Source of the DNA: Mesorhizobium sp. M2E.F.Ca.ET.219.01.1.1
GTDB taxonomy: Bacteria; Pseudomonadota; Alphaproteobacteria; Rhizobiales; Rhizobiaceae
Assembly (NCBI RefSeq): GCF_004016445.2
Contig: NZ_SADT02000001.1
Coordinates: 1,469,630 to 1,533,629 of the forward strand
DNA: 64,000 nt
Direction of reading: 5' to 3'
Numbering within the stretch: the first letter of the stretch is position 1; every line of letters begins with the position of its first letter. Both the position numbers and the translations under genes were made by a program. The notes beneath the pieces are model-generated. The model searched no databases, had not been told where the DNA came from, and was given only the letters and a program-made list of their open reading frames with translations. Positions 34,536 to 42,722 of the stretch are shown here, piece by piece.

Positions 34536-35375
34536 ATGAGCAAGTTCGTTGCGGCGCTGCCGATGTATGACTGGCCCGAAGCGCGTGGCGAGGTCGACGC
34601 GCAATGGGTGCATCTGCGCGACGCCTTCCGGCAACGCGGCATCGATGCGCCGGAGTCTGTCGTGCGCAGCAATAGCGAACTGCCGCCGGTGCCCGGCGGC
34701 ATCCTCGACGCTGCAGGCGAGCTGATCGCGCCCGACCCGGCGACGCTGGCCCCGGACGAGTTGGATTTTCCCGCGCTCTGGCTGAGCCCGGCGCTGCTTT
34801 TCGGGCAGACCTGCTGGGGGCCGATGGAGCTCGGCCTTGCCCGGCATGTGCAAGTGATTGCCCAGCCGAATTACGATGCGTTCGAGGGCGGGCAGGGCGA
34901 ACTCTATTCCAGCGCGCTGATCATGGCAGCGGATGGCGGTTTGTCGGTTGCCTCTCTGCGCGATGGCAAGGCGCTCATCCCGATCGATCTTCTGCGCGGC
35001 AAGCGCTTCATCTTCAACAATCCCGATTCGATGTCCGGCCTGATCGCGCTGACGCGCGACCTGGAGGCGATGGGCGAAAGCCTGGATATCTTCGCCTCGC
35101 GCGGCGAGAGCGGAGGCCACCGGTCGTCGATCGTGGCGGTCGCGGAAGGCCGTGCCGATATCGCGGCGATCGACTGCGAAAGCTGGGCGCTGGCGCAGCG
35201 TTTCGAGCCGGCTGCGCAGGGCGTCAAAGTCGTCGGCTGGACGGCGCGGCGCAAGGGTCTGCCCTATATCACCGCGAGGACCACGCCGGCCTCGGTTGTT
35301 GCCGCGATGCGCGAGGCCGTCGCAGCGGTTGAAGGCGGCGCGTCAGAGCAGCCGCTCGTCCAGAGGGTAGGCTGA
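34536..35375 (+). CDS. PhnD-like periplasmic-binding-fold protein without signal peptide
   Basis: A 279-residue protein with the PhnD/SBP fold: VAALPMYDWPEARGEV, LFGQTCWGPM, LRGKRFIFNNPDSMSGL and IAAIDCESWAL. It has no signal peptide, so it is cytoplasmic, which fits a soluble ligand sensor rather than a transporter part. No ABC permease or ATPase gene adjoins it. Its end overlaps the DddP-like gene on the other strand by 33 bases. Function unknown. Confidence 0.75.
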   Translation: MSKFVAALPMYDWPEARGEVDAQWVHLRDAFRQRGIDAPESVVRSNSELPPVPGGILDAAGELIAPDPATLAPDELDFPALWLSPALLFGQTCWGPMELGLARHVQVIAQPNYDAFEGGQGELYSSALIMAADGGLSVASLRDGKALIPIDLLRGKRFIFNNPDSMSGLIALTRDLEAMGESLDIFASRGESGGHRSSIVAVAEGRADIAAIDCESWALAQRFEPAAQGVKVVGWTARRKGLPYITARTTPASVVAAMREAVAAVEGGASEQPLVQRVG

Positions 35376-36683
35376 CAGCTTCACGTTGCCGGTCTCTGTG
35401 ATCAGGATCTGCTCCTCGATCTTGACTCCTTCTCGCCCGCCCAGCCTGCCGATATAGCTTTCGACGCAGAGCACCATGCCGTGTTCGAGCACGCCGTCCG
35501 GCGTGTCGTCGGTCCAATCGCTTGCGTGCGGCAGTGTCGGATATTCGTCGGCCAGGCCGACGCCGTGATAGAGCACGCCGTAGCGGGCAGGGAAACAGTC
35601 GCCCGGAGGCACGGCCGAGCGCTCGACGAGGTCGCGGAAGGAGATGCCCGGCCGCAGCAGGTCCGTGTTGTGGGCGATCTGGTCGGCGGCGATGCGGAAG
35701 AGGTCGCGCTGCTCGTTCGACGGTTGCCTGTCGCCGCAGAGCCATGTGCGCGAAAGATCGGCACAGAAGCCGTAGGGGCCGATGAGGTCGGTGTCGAAGG
35801 CGACGAGGTCGCCATTCTCGATGACGCGCGAGGAACATTCCTGGAACCAGGGATTGGTGCGCGGGCCGGACGACAGCAGCCGCGTCTCGATCCATTCGCC
35901 GCCGCGCGCAATGTTGCCGCGATGCAGCTCCGCCCATAATTCGTTCTCGGAGATGCCGGGCTTCAAAGCTGCTTCCATCTCGCCCATCGCCGCCTCGCAG
36001 GCGACGATCGAGCGCCGCATGGCGAGGATCTCGTCCGGCGATTTGATGAGCCGCGCATTTTCCATCACCGCCTCGCCGTTGCCGACGGAAATGCCGCGAC
36101 GGGCGAGTTCTTCAACCCCTTCCGGATTGATGTGGTCGATGGCAATGCGGCGATTGCCGCCTCCATGCTCGGCAACGAGTTCAGCGATGCCGCCGGCCCA
36201 GCGGCGGACCTTCGCATCGGTCAATTCGCCGCTGTAGAGATACATCCAAGACACCGCCGGCCGCACCTCGTCGACGACGTTCGAATGATCGGACAGGTGC
36301 TCGCAGGAAAAATAGTCGAACAGCACCACCGGGCCTTCGGTGGCGACGAAACAGTGGCGCGTCGGGTTGTGCGCGACCCAGAGCTGCATGTTGGTAGAGT
36401 CCGTCGCGTAACGGATGTTGACCGGATCGTAGAGCAGGGCGCCGCAATAGTCGCGGCGCTTCAGCTCGGCACGGATGCGCTCCAGCCGGTATTTGCGCAT
36501 GGCGGGCAGGTTGGGCGCCGCAATGCCGGCGGTCGCCCATTCGGCTTCGGCTGTCGCGCCGTAGCCCAGCACATGCTGGTTGAGCGAAGCCGCCTTTTCG
36601 CGCGAAGCCTCGCGCAGCGCTTCGACCGAGCCAGGTTCGAAGGGCATGATCTTGCGGTGACAGCCGAAGCGTTGCTTGTCCAT
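35343..36683 (-). CDS. DddP-like M24-family protein (DMSP lyase candidate)
   Basis: A 446-residue M24 (Xaa-Pro aminopeptidase fold) protein. It shares with DddP the blocks PNLPAMRKYRLERI, NIRYATDSTNMQLW, GGEWIETRLLSSGPRTNPWF and FDTDLIGPYGFCADLSRTW. Residues Asp297, Asp299, Asp309, His373, Glu408 and Glu423 have the same spacing, shifted by two, as the six metal ligands I recall for Roseobacter-type DddP. DddP splits DMSP into DMS and acrylate. Whether this rhizobial protein acts on DMSP or only resembles it is unproven; betaine-type substrates are a fair alternative given the neighbours. Confidence 0.72.
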   Translation of the reverse strand: MDKQRFGCHRKIMPFEPGSVEALREASREKAASLNQHVLGYGATAEAEWATAGIAAPNLPAMRKYRLERIRAELKRRDYCGALLYDPVNIRYATDSTNMQLWVAHNPTRHCFVATEGPVVLFDYFSCEHLSDHSNVVDEVRPAVSWMYLYSGELTDAKVRRWAGGIAELVAEHGGGNRRIAIDHINPEGVEELARRGISVGNGEAVMENARLIKSPDEILAMRRSIVACEAAMGEMEAALKPGISENELWAELHRGNIARGGEWIETRLLSSGPRTNPWFQECSSRVIENGDLVAFDTDLIGPYGFCADLSRTWLCGDRQPSNEQRDLFRIAADQIAHNTDLLRPGISFRDLVERSAVPPGDCFPARYGVLYHGVGLADEYPTLPHASDWTDDTPDGVLEHGMVLCVESYIGRLGGREGVKIEEQILITETGNVKLSAYPLDERLL

Positions 36684-36698
36684 TCGTTCCCCTGAAAC

Positions 36699-38261
36699 CT
36701 ACGGCGCGGTCTTCTTGTGCAGTCTGGTGATCGTGACCCTGCGCGGCGGGAAGCCGAGCGCCTGCGGCACCTCGACAGTGCGGTGGACGGTGTCCATCGC
36801 ATAGCCGGCCTTCGCCATCTCCACGAAAACATCCGAGACCGGTTCCCTGTCATTAGCGAGCACAAGCACCGCCGGCTCGCGGATGAGGCGGGCGAAATCC
36901 GGTATCTCGTCATCGAGCACGATGAGGTCTGCGTCGACGAGGCGCAGATTGCCGACCCAGAACCAGCTCGAGACCACGGTCTTGACCGGACCGTCCGCGC
37001 TGATCTGGTCGTAAAGCGACCGGTAGTCCATGCGCACGATTCCGCCGCGGCTGTCGCCGCCGTTCACGTGCATGTACCAGCTTACCGGCAGCACAAGGAT
37101 GGCGAGCACCGCGCCGACGAAGACGATGGTTGCTTGCGCTTTTCCGCCCCTTTGGCCGATCGCGTCAAAACGCATGGCAATGGCGGCGGGCAAAAGGACG
37201 AATATGGGCAGCACCCAGCGATCGCGAAACTGGGTGATGCCACCGACCAGAACCACCACCAGCGTGACCAGCAGGGCAAGGGCGATCGTGCGCCACAGCA
37301 GTTTTTCGGGCCAGCGCGCCGGCTGTGGCGTTGTCACGGTTTTTCGTGCGACCAGGAAAAACGCGACGGCAACGATAGCTATCGGCAGACCCGCGAAATT
37401 GAGCATCGCGTTGCCAAGCCCCCGCAGCGCGAGCGCCGCCGTTTCCAGGAGGCTGTCGCCTTGGCCAGCGCCGAAGCCGCCGCTATGCGCCAGGAAGTCA
37501 TCTGGGTGCGCGATGTTCCAGTGAAGTGTCGGGAGGCAGGTAAGGATCGCCACGGCCACGCTGATCGGGAAGCGACGGTCGAAGATCGCATCCCGCGTTT
37601 CGCGAAGCGAGAGAGCCGCCAGGAACAAGGCGGCAAGGAAGATGACAATGTTGTATTTCGACAGCATCGCCGCCGCCGTCGCCAGGCCGAAAAACGCATA
37701 GGCAACGGCCGATCGGCGCTTCTCCACCTCGACCAGCGCTAACAGCAACACCGAGGTGAAACAGAATATGGCGACCGAGTGGGTGAGGGCGTGCTGCATT
37801 TCCCAAAAGATCTGGGGAAACAGAAGCAGCCCGAACATGCCGGCGGCAGCGGCGCGGTTCGAGTAGCCTAGGCGGCGTATGGCGGTGAAATAGGCGACCA
37901 GCCCGGCGGCCAGCAGCCCGTATTTGACGATCTTGAGGGCAAGGACGCTGGTTCCGACCACCGAGGCCGCGAGCATGGCGAGCCAGGTGTATAAAGGCGG
38001 CTGCGAGCTGCCGTAGCCGGCGGCCAGGAACCGCATCTCCATCAGCTGCTCGGAATCGTCGACGCCGACGCCGGTGCCCGCGGCATGGGACAACAGCGCC
38101 ATCACCACCATCTGGATCAGGCAGTAGAGGAGGGTAAACGCGACCGCGGCGCTGAAGGGACCGACCCGTTCATCGCAGAGCCAGTCGGTCCATTTTTCGA
38201 GTTGCCGCAAGGGGATAGTCTTCTCATGCTGATGCGCCGGTAGCGGGCTCGACCATGCCAT
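36699..38261 (-). CDS. GT39-type glycosyltransferase family membrane protein
   Basis: About 520 residues with ten or more membrane helices, an acidic motif VDDSEQLMEM after the first helix, and SQPPLYTWL, as in ArnT/PMT-type transferases that move sugars from lipid carriers. A soluble C-terminal domain follows (DYRSLYDQISADGPVKTVVSSWFW). The ATG at 38261 starts just before the first helix; longer frames run back into sequence opposite the flavoprotein gene. The acceptor could be lipid A or a polysaccharide. Confidence 0.8.
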   Translation of the reverse strand: MAWSSPLPAHQHEKTIPLRQLEKWTDWLCDERVGPFSAAVAFTLLYCLIQMVVMALLSHAAGTGVGVDDSEQLMEMRFLAAGYGSSQPPLYTWLAMLAASVVGTSVLALKIVKYGLLAAGLVAYFTAIRRLGYSNRAAAAGMFGLLLFPQIFWEMQHALTHSVAIFCFTSVLLLALVEVEKRRSAVAYAFFGLATAAAMLSKYNIVIFLAALFLAALSLRETRDAIFDRRFPISVAVAILTCLPTLHWNIAHPDDFLAHSGGFGAGQGDSLLETAALALRGLGNAMLNFAGLPIAIVAVAFFLVARKTVTTPQPARWPEKLLWRTIALALLVTLVVVLVGGITQFRDRWVLPIFVLLPAAIAMRFDAIGQRGGKAQATIVFVGAVLAILVLPVSWYMHVNGGDSRGGIVRMDYRSLYDQISADGPVKTVVSSWFWVGNLRLVDADLIVLDDEIPDFARLIREPAVLVLANDREPVSDVFVEMAKAGYAMDTVHRTVEVPQALGFPPRRVTITRLHKKTAP

Positions 38262-38292
38262 AGCAACCGGCGCAATCCAACAATAGGGCCCG

Positions 38293-40863
38293 TCAGGTCC
38301 GCATCTTCTCGCCGCTCGGGTCGAAGGGCGGCTCGATATTGATGCGGGCCGGGCGGCGGTGGCCGAGGATCTCGATCTCGAACAGGCCGGCGCTTTCGTC
38401 CTCGGCGAGGGCAGCGGGCACGTAGCCTTGCGCCATCGACTTCTGGACGTAATGCGCATAGCCGCCCGAGGTCACCCAGCCGACGACGCGCCACTCGCCG
38501 TCGACGATGCCGCGCACAGCGGAAGCGCCTTCGGCGGCCTTCGATCCGCGGACTTCCTTGCCCGACGTGTCGAAGCGCGGCGCGCCATAGCCATGCGGCT
38601 TCTCGACCGTGCCGAAGTCCTTGCTGACCCTGGCCCAGATCGGCTCGTCGCCCATCACGTCGGCATCGATGGCGTCGACGATGAAGGAGACGCGGCGCAG
38701 TTTTGGTCCTTCGGTATGCTCCTTGGCCGAAGCCTCGCGGCCGATGAAGTCGTTCTTCTCGAGCTTGATGAAGCGATCCATCGAGCCTTCGAACGGTCCG
38801 TAGATCGGACGCAGCTCGCGGAACCAGGTCGGGAAGTTCTTTTCGAGGCGCATGGAGAGCAGCGCGCGCATGCCGAAATCGACAATGCCGAATTCCGCGC
38901 CGGCTTCCTTGATCGCCTTATAGACCAGGCGCTGGTAGGCCGGCGCCATCCAGATCTCATAGCCGAGGTCGCCGGTATAGGTGATGCGGTTGACCATGCA
39001 GGGCGCGCCGCCGACTGCCATCTCGCGGAAATCCATGAAGCGGAAGGCCTTGGTTGAGACGTCGACATCGACCAGCTTCTGCAGCAGGTCCCTCGATTTC
39101 GGACCGGCAATGGAGAGACCCACCAGCGTCTGGTCGAAGCGATGGATGCGGACGGAACCGTCCTTGGGCAGATGCTTCTCGAACCAGCGCATATGGTATT
39201 TCTGCGCTGCCGACGAGCCCCAGATCATGAAGCGGTCCTCGCCCGATTTGGCGATGGTGAAGTCGCCGATCAGCTTGCCGAATTCGTTGACCATCGGGGT
39301 CAGCACGATGCGGCCGGTCTTCGGCATGCGGTTGGTCATCAGCCGGTTGAGGAAATCCTCCGCGCCCGGGCCGGACACCTCGTATTTGGCGAAGTTGGCG
39401 ATCTCGGTGACGCCGACCTTCTCGCGCGTGGCGCGCACTTCCTCGCCGATCGGGCCGAAGTCGTTGGAACGGTGGAAGGAGACGATGTCCTTGGGCTCCT
39501 CCCCCTTAGGCGCGAACCAGAGCGGGGTTTCCAGGCCCCAGCTATCGCCCATGACGGCGTTGTTGGCGAGCATGGTGTCGTAGAGCGGCGTGGTCTGCGC
39601 CGGCCGGGCGGCGGGCAGTTCCTCGTTGGGGAAGCGGATCGAGAAGCGGCGCGAGTAGTTCTCGCGCACCTTGGCGTTGGTGTAGCGCAGCGTCGCCCAT
39701 TCGCCGAAGCGGGCGACGTCCATGCCCCAGACGTCGAAGCCCGGATCGCCATGCACCATCCAGTTGGAGAGCGCGAGGCCGACGCCGCCGCCCTGGCTGA
39801 AGCCGGCCATGACCGCGCAGGCGCACCAGAAGTTGGTCAGGCCCTGCACCGGGCCGACCAGCGGGTTGCCATCGAGGGCGAAGGTGAAGGGGCCGTTGAT
39901 GATCTGCTTGATGCCGGCCTTCTCGATGCCGGGGAAATGCTTGAAGCCGATCTCCAGCGACGGCGCGATGCGGTCGATGTCGGGCTGCAGCAGTTCATGG
40001 CCGAAATCCCACGGCGTGTTGACCGGCGACCACGGCTTGCACGCCTTCTCATAAGTGCCAAGCAGGATGCCGTTGCGCTCCTGGCGGGTGTAGATCTCGC
40101 CCTTGAAGTCGAGCACGCCGATCATCTCGCGGCCGGTCGACTTGTTGAACTCCTCGACCTCCGGCATCGGCTCGGTGAGCAGGTACATGTGCTCCATCGC
40201 CAGCACCGGCAGCTCGACACCGACCATGCGGCCGATCTCGCGCGCCCACAGGCCGCCGCAATTGACGACATGCTCGGCATGCACCGTGCCCTGTTCGGTA
40301 ACGACGTTCCAGGTGCCGTCCGGCTGCTGCGTGAGATCGACGACGCGGTTGCGCAGCACGATCTCGGCGCCGAGTTTTTTCGCAGCCTTGGAATAGGCGA
40401 TGGTGGTGCCCGAAGGATCGAGATGGCCCTCGACCGGATCCCACATCGCGCCGACGAAATTCTTCTCGTCCATCAGCGGGAACATTGCCTTCGCTTCCGA
40501 AGGCGTGATCAGCTCAGTGTCCATGCCGAGATAGCGGCCCTTGGCGTGTGCCAGCCGCAGGAAGTCCATGCGTTCGGGCGTGTCGGCCATCATCACGCCG
40601 CCGGTGAGGTGCAGCGAGCAGGACTGGCCGGAGAGCTCCTCGATCTCCTTGTAGAGCTGGACCGTGTAGGCCTGCAGCTTGGCGACGTTCGGATCACCGT
40701 TCAGCGTGTGGAAGCCACCCGCCGCATGCCATGACGAGCCGGAGGTCAGCTCCGAGCGCTCGATCAGCATGATGTCTGTCCAGCCGGCCTTGGCGAGATG
40801 ATAGAGCACCGAGCAGCCGACGACACCGCCGCCGATGACAACCGCTTTTACATGAGATTTCAT
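38293..40863 (-). CDS. Dimethylglycine dehydrogenase-like FAD oxidoreductase with GcvT domain
   Basis: An 856-residue protein with the FAD motif VIGGGVVGCSVLYHLAKAGW at the N-terminus, the His flavin-link region SGSSWHAAGGFHT, a central domain, and a GcvT domain after about residue 440 with a C-terminal barrel (GYAHYVQKSMAQGYVP). It fits dimethylglycine dehydrogenases, which make sarcosine and methylene-THF. It lies 76 bases behind the second mttB-like gene on the same strand, consistent with sequential demethylation of one compound. The sequence differs from the partial paralogue at the left edge, so the two probably act on different N-methyl substrates. Confidence 0.9.
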   Translation of the reverse strand: MKSHVKAVVIGGGVVGCSVLYHLAKAGWTDIMLIERSELTSGSSWHAAGGFHTLNGDPNVAKLQAYTVQLYKEIEELSGQSCSLHLTGGVMMADTPERMDFLRLAHAKGRYLGMDTELITPSEAKAMFPLMDEKNFVGAMWDPVEGHLDPSGTTIAYSKAAKKLGAEIVLRNRVVDLTQQPDGTWNVVTEQGTVHAEHVVNCGGLWAREIGRMVGVELPVLAMEHMYLLTEPMPEVEEFNKSTGREMIGVLDFKGEIYTRQERNGILLGTYEKACKPWSPVNTPWDFGHELLQPDIDRIAPSLEIGFKHFPGIEKAGIKQIINGPFTFALDGNPLVGPVQGLTNFWCACAVMAGFSQGGGVGLALSNWMVHGDPGFDVWGMDVARFGEWATLRYTNAKVRENYSRRFSIRFPNEELPAARPAQTTPLYDTMLANNAVMGDSWGLETPLWFAPKGEEPKDIVSFHRSNDFGPIGEEVRATREKVGVTEIANFAKYEVSGPGAEDFLNRLMTNRMPKTGRIVLTPMVNEFGKLIGDFTIAKSGEDRFMIWGSSAAQKYHMRWFEKHLPKDGSVRIHRFDQTLVGLSIAGPKSRDLLQKLVDVDVSTKAFRFMDFREMAVGGAPCMVNRITYTGDLGYEIWMAPAYQRLVYKAIKEAGAEFGIVDFGMRALLSMRLEKNFPTWFRELRPIYGPFEGSMDRFIKLEKNDFIGREASAKEHTEGPKLRRVSFIVDAIDADVMGDEPIWARVSKDFGTVEKPHGYGAPRFDTSGKEVRGSKAAEGASAVRGIVDGEWRVVGWVTSGGYAHYVQKSMAQGYVPAALAEDESAGLFEIEILGHRRPARINIEPPFDPSGEKMRT

Positions 40864-40939
40864 ACAGATAGGTCCGTCTTGTGCGATGTGGAGTCAGAGA
40901 TGAAGGCGAGCGGCGGGCAGTTGCCCGACCGACCGCAGA

Positions 40940-42517
40940 TCAGAAATCCGTCGGCGCGCCGCCTTCGGCGCGGCGTTTTTCGACGAAGTCGTTGAGTTCC
41001 TCGCGGATGGCCGGATCCATATACGGCTCCTCGTAAGCGGCAAGCCGCTCCTTCCACACCTTGTTGGTGCGTTCCATTGCCGTCGGCGAGCCGGCCTCGG
41101 TCCAGGTCTCGAAGTTGCGCCAATCGGAGACGATCGGCGAGTAGAAGGCGGTCTTGTAGCGCGCCTGCGTGTGCTGGGTGCCGAAGAAATGGCCGCCCGG
41201 ACCGACCGACTGGATGGCGTCGAAGCCGAGCGCGTCTTCGGAGAGGTCGAGCGGGGTGAGGAATTCGGCAACCATCTGCAGAAGGTCGATGTCGAGGATG
41301 GTCTTTTCGTAGGAGCAGCGCAGGCCGCCTTCCAGCCAGCCGGCGCCGTGCATCATCAGGTTGCCGCCGCCCTGGATCGCGCCCCAGAGCGAGAAGACGC
41401 TTTCATAGGCGGCTTGCGCGTCGACCGTGTTGGCGGCGCAGGTGTTGGAGGTGCGGTAGGGGATGTTGTAGCGGCGGGCGAGCTGGCCGCCGACGAGCTG
41501 CGCCTTCATGTATTCGGGCGTGCCGAAGGCCGGCGCGCCGGACTTCATGTCGACGTTGGAGGTGAAGCCGCCATAGCCGACCGGCGCGCCTTTCTTGACC
41601 ATCTGCGCGAAGGCGATGCCGGAAAGCGCCTCGGCATTCTGCTGCACCAGCGCGCCGGCGACAGTAACGGGCGCCATGGCGCCGGAGAGCGTGAACGGCG
41701 TGACGATGACAGCCTGGCCCATGCTCGACATCTGGATGATGCCCTCCATCATCGGCACGTCGAGCTTGAGCGGCGAGTTGGTGTTGATGATGGTGAACAC
41801 CGAGGGTTCGGCCATCAGCTGCTCACGGCTGATGCCGCGGGCGATGCGGGTGATCTCGATGCCGTCGACATTGCGTTCCTTGCCGAGCGAATAGATGTGG
41901 AAGACCTTGTCGGTCAGCATGGCGAGGTCGCGGATGCACTCCAGGTGCCGCACCGAGGGATGAATGTCGATAGGCTCGACCGGATAGCCGCCGGTGCAGT
42001 TCAGGATGTTGTGCATCTGCGCCAGGCGCAGGAAGTTGCGGTAGTCGGCCTGGTTGCCGGGCCGGCGGCCGCGGTCGAGGTCGGAGCAGTTCGGCGCCGA
42101 GGCCATCATCGACAGGATGACGTTGTTGCCGCCGAAGCGCAGATTGTGCGCCGGGTTGCGGGCGTGCAGCGTGAATTCCGACGGGCAATGCGAGACGAGC
42201 TCGAGGATCATGTCGCTGTCGAAGCGCACGCGCTCCGAGCCTTCGCGCACATCCGCGCCATGCGCCTTCATGATGCGGCGGGCTTCGTCGTGCAGAACGT
42301 CGACGCCGATCTCCTTCAGCACCCGCAGCGAGGCGAGGTGGATCGATTCCAACTCGTCGTCGGAGACGAACTTGGTCGGCGTCAGCGGGTTCTTCAACTG
42401 CCGGAAGGCCGGCTGCTCGAAAGCGGCCGAGCCGCCGGCGCGCTTGCCCGCGCGGCCGCCACGGCGGGCGCGATCGGTTGCCAGTGCCGGCTCGGCGGGA
42501 TGAAGGGCAGCGGTCAT
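40940..42517 (-). CDS. MttB-like quaternary-amine:corrinoid methyltransferase (non-pyrrolysine), copy 2
   Basis: About 525 residues of the trimethylamine methyltransferase superfamily: LHARNPAHNLRFGGN, LMMHGAGWLEGGLRCSYEKTILD and SVGPGGHFFGTQHTQ. No in-frame amber codon. It differs clearly from the copy at 24034. ATG 42517 is chosen since an upstream extension is unlike the family. The N-terminus is Arg/Gly-rich (RARRGGRAGKRAGG). It is upstream of the dimethylglycine dehydrogenase-like gene with a short gap, so a common transcript is likely. The substrate is unknown; glycine or proline betaine are candidates. Confidence 0.9.
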   Translation of the reverse strand: MTAALHPAEPALATDRARRGGRAGKRAGGSAAFEQPAFRQLKNPLTPTKFVSDDELESIHLASLRVLKEIGVDVLHDEARRIMKAHGADVREGSERVRFDSDMILELVSHCPSEFTLHARNPAHNLRFGGNNVILSMMASAPNCSDLDRGRRPGNQADYRNFLRLAQMHNILNCTGGYPVEPIDIHPSVRHLECIRDLAMLTDKVFHIYSLGKERNVDGIEITRIARGISREQLMAEPSVFTIINTNSPLKLDVPMMEGIIQMSSMGQAVIVTPFTLSGAMAPVTVAGALVQQNAEALSGIAFAQMVKKGAPVGYGGFTSNVDMKSGAPAFGTPEYMKAQLVGGQLARRYNIPYRTSNTCAANTVDAQAAYESVFSLWGAIQGGGNLMMHGAGWLEGGLRCSYEKTILDIDLLQMVAEFLTPLDLSEDALGFDAIQSVGPGGHFFGTQHTQARYKTAFYSPIVSDWRNFETWTEAGSPTAMERTNKVWKERLAAYEEPYMDPAIREELNDFVEKRRAEGGAPTDF

Positions 42518-42722
42518 GAAATGCCTCGTCAGGGTCCGTATTTGGCCGGCATAATGGACCGGCGGCCATGCAGCCGGTGAGGAGGCGGCGACCACTAGGG
42601 CGAGGGAAGCGACATGCCGGGACGGCAACCGGGCGCCTGCCGTTTCGCTACGTGAAGCCTGTTACATTCCCGTCTTTTACTTTGGCTATACTTGCTGGCC
42701 GAGCATCTTGAGGGGGATAGCG

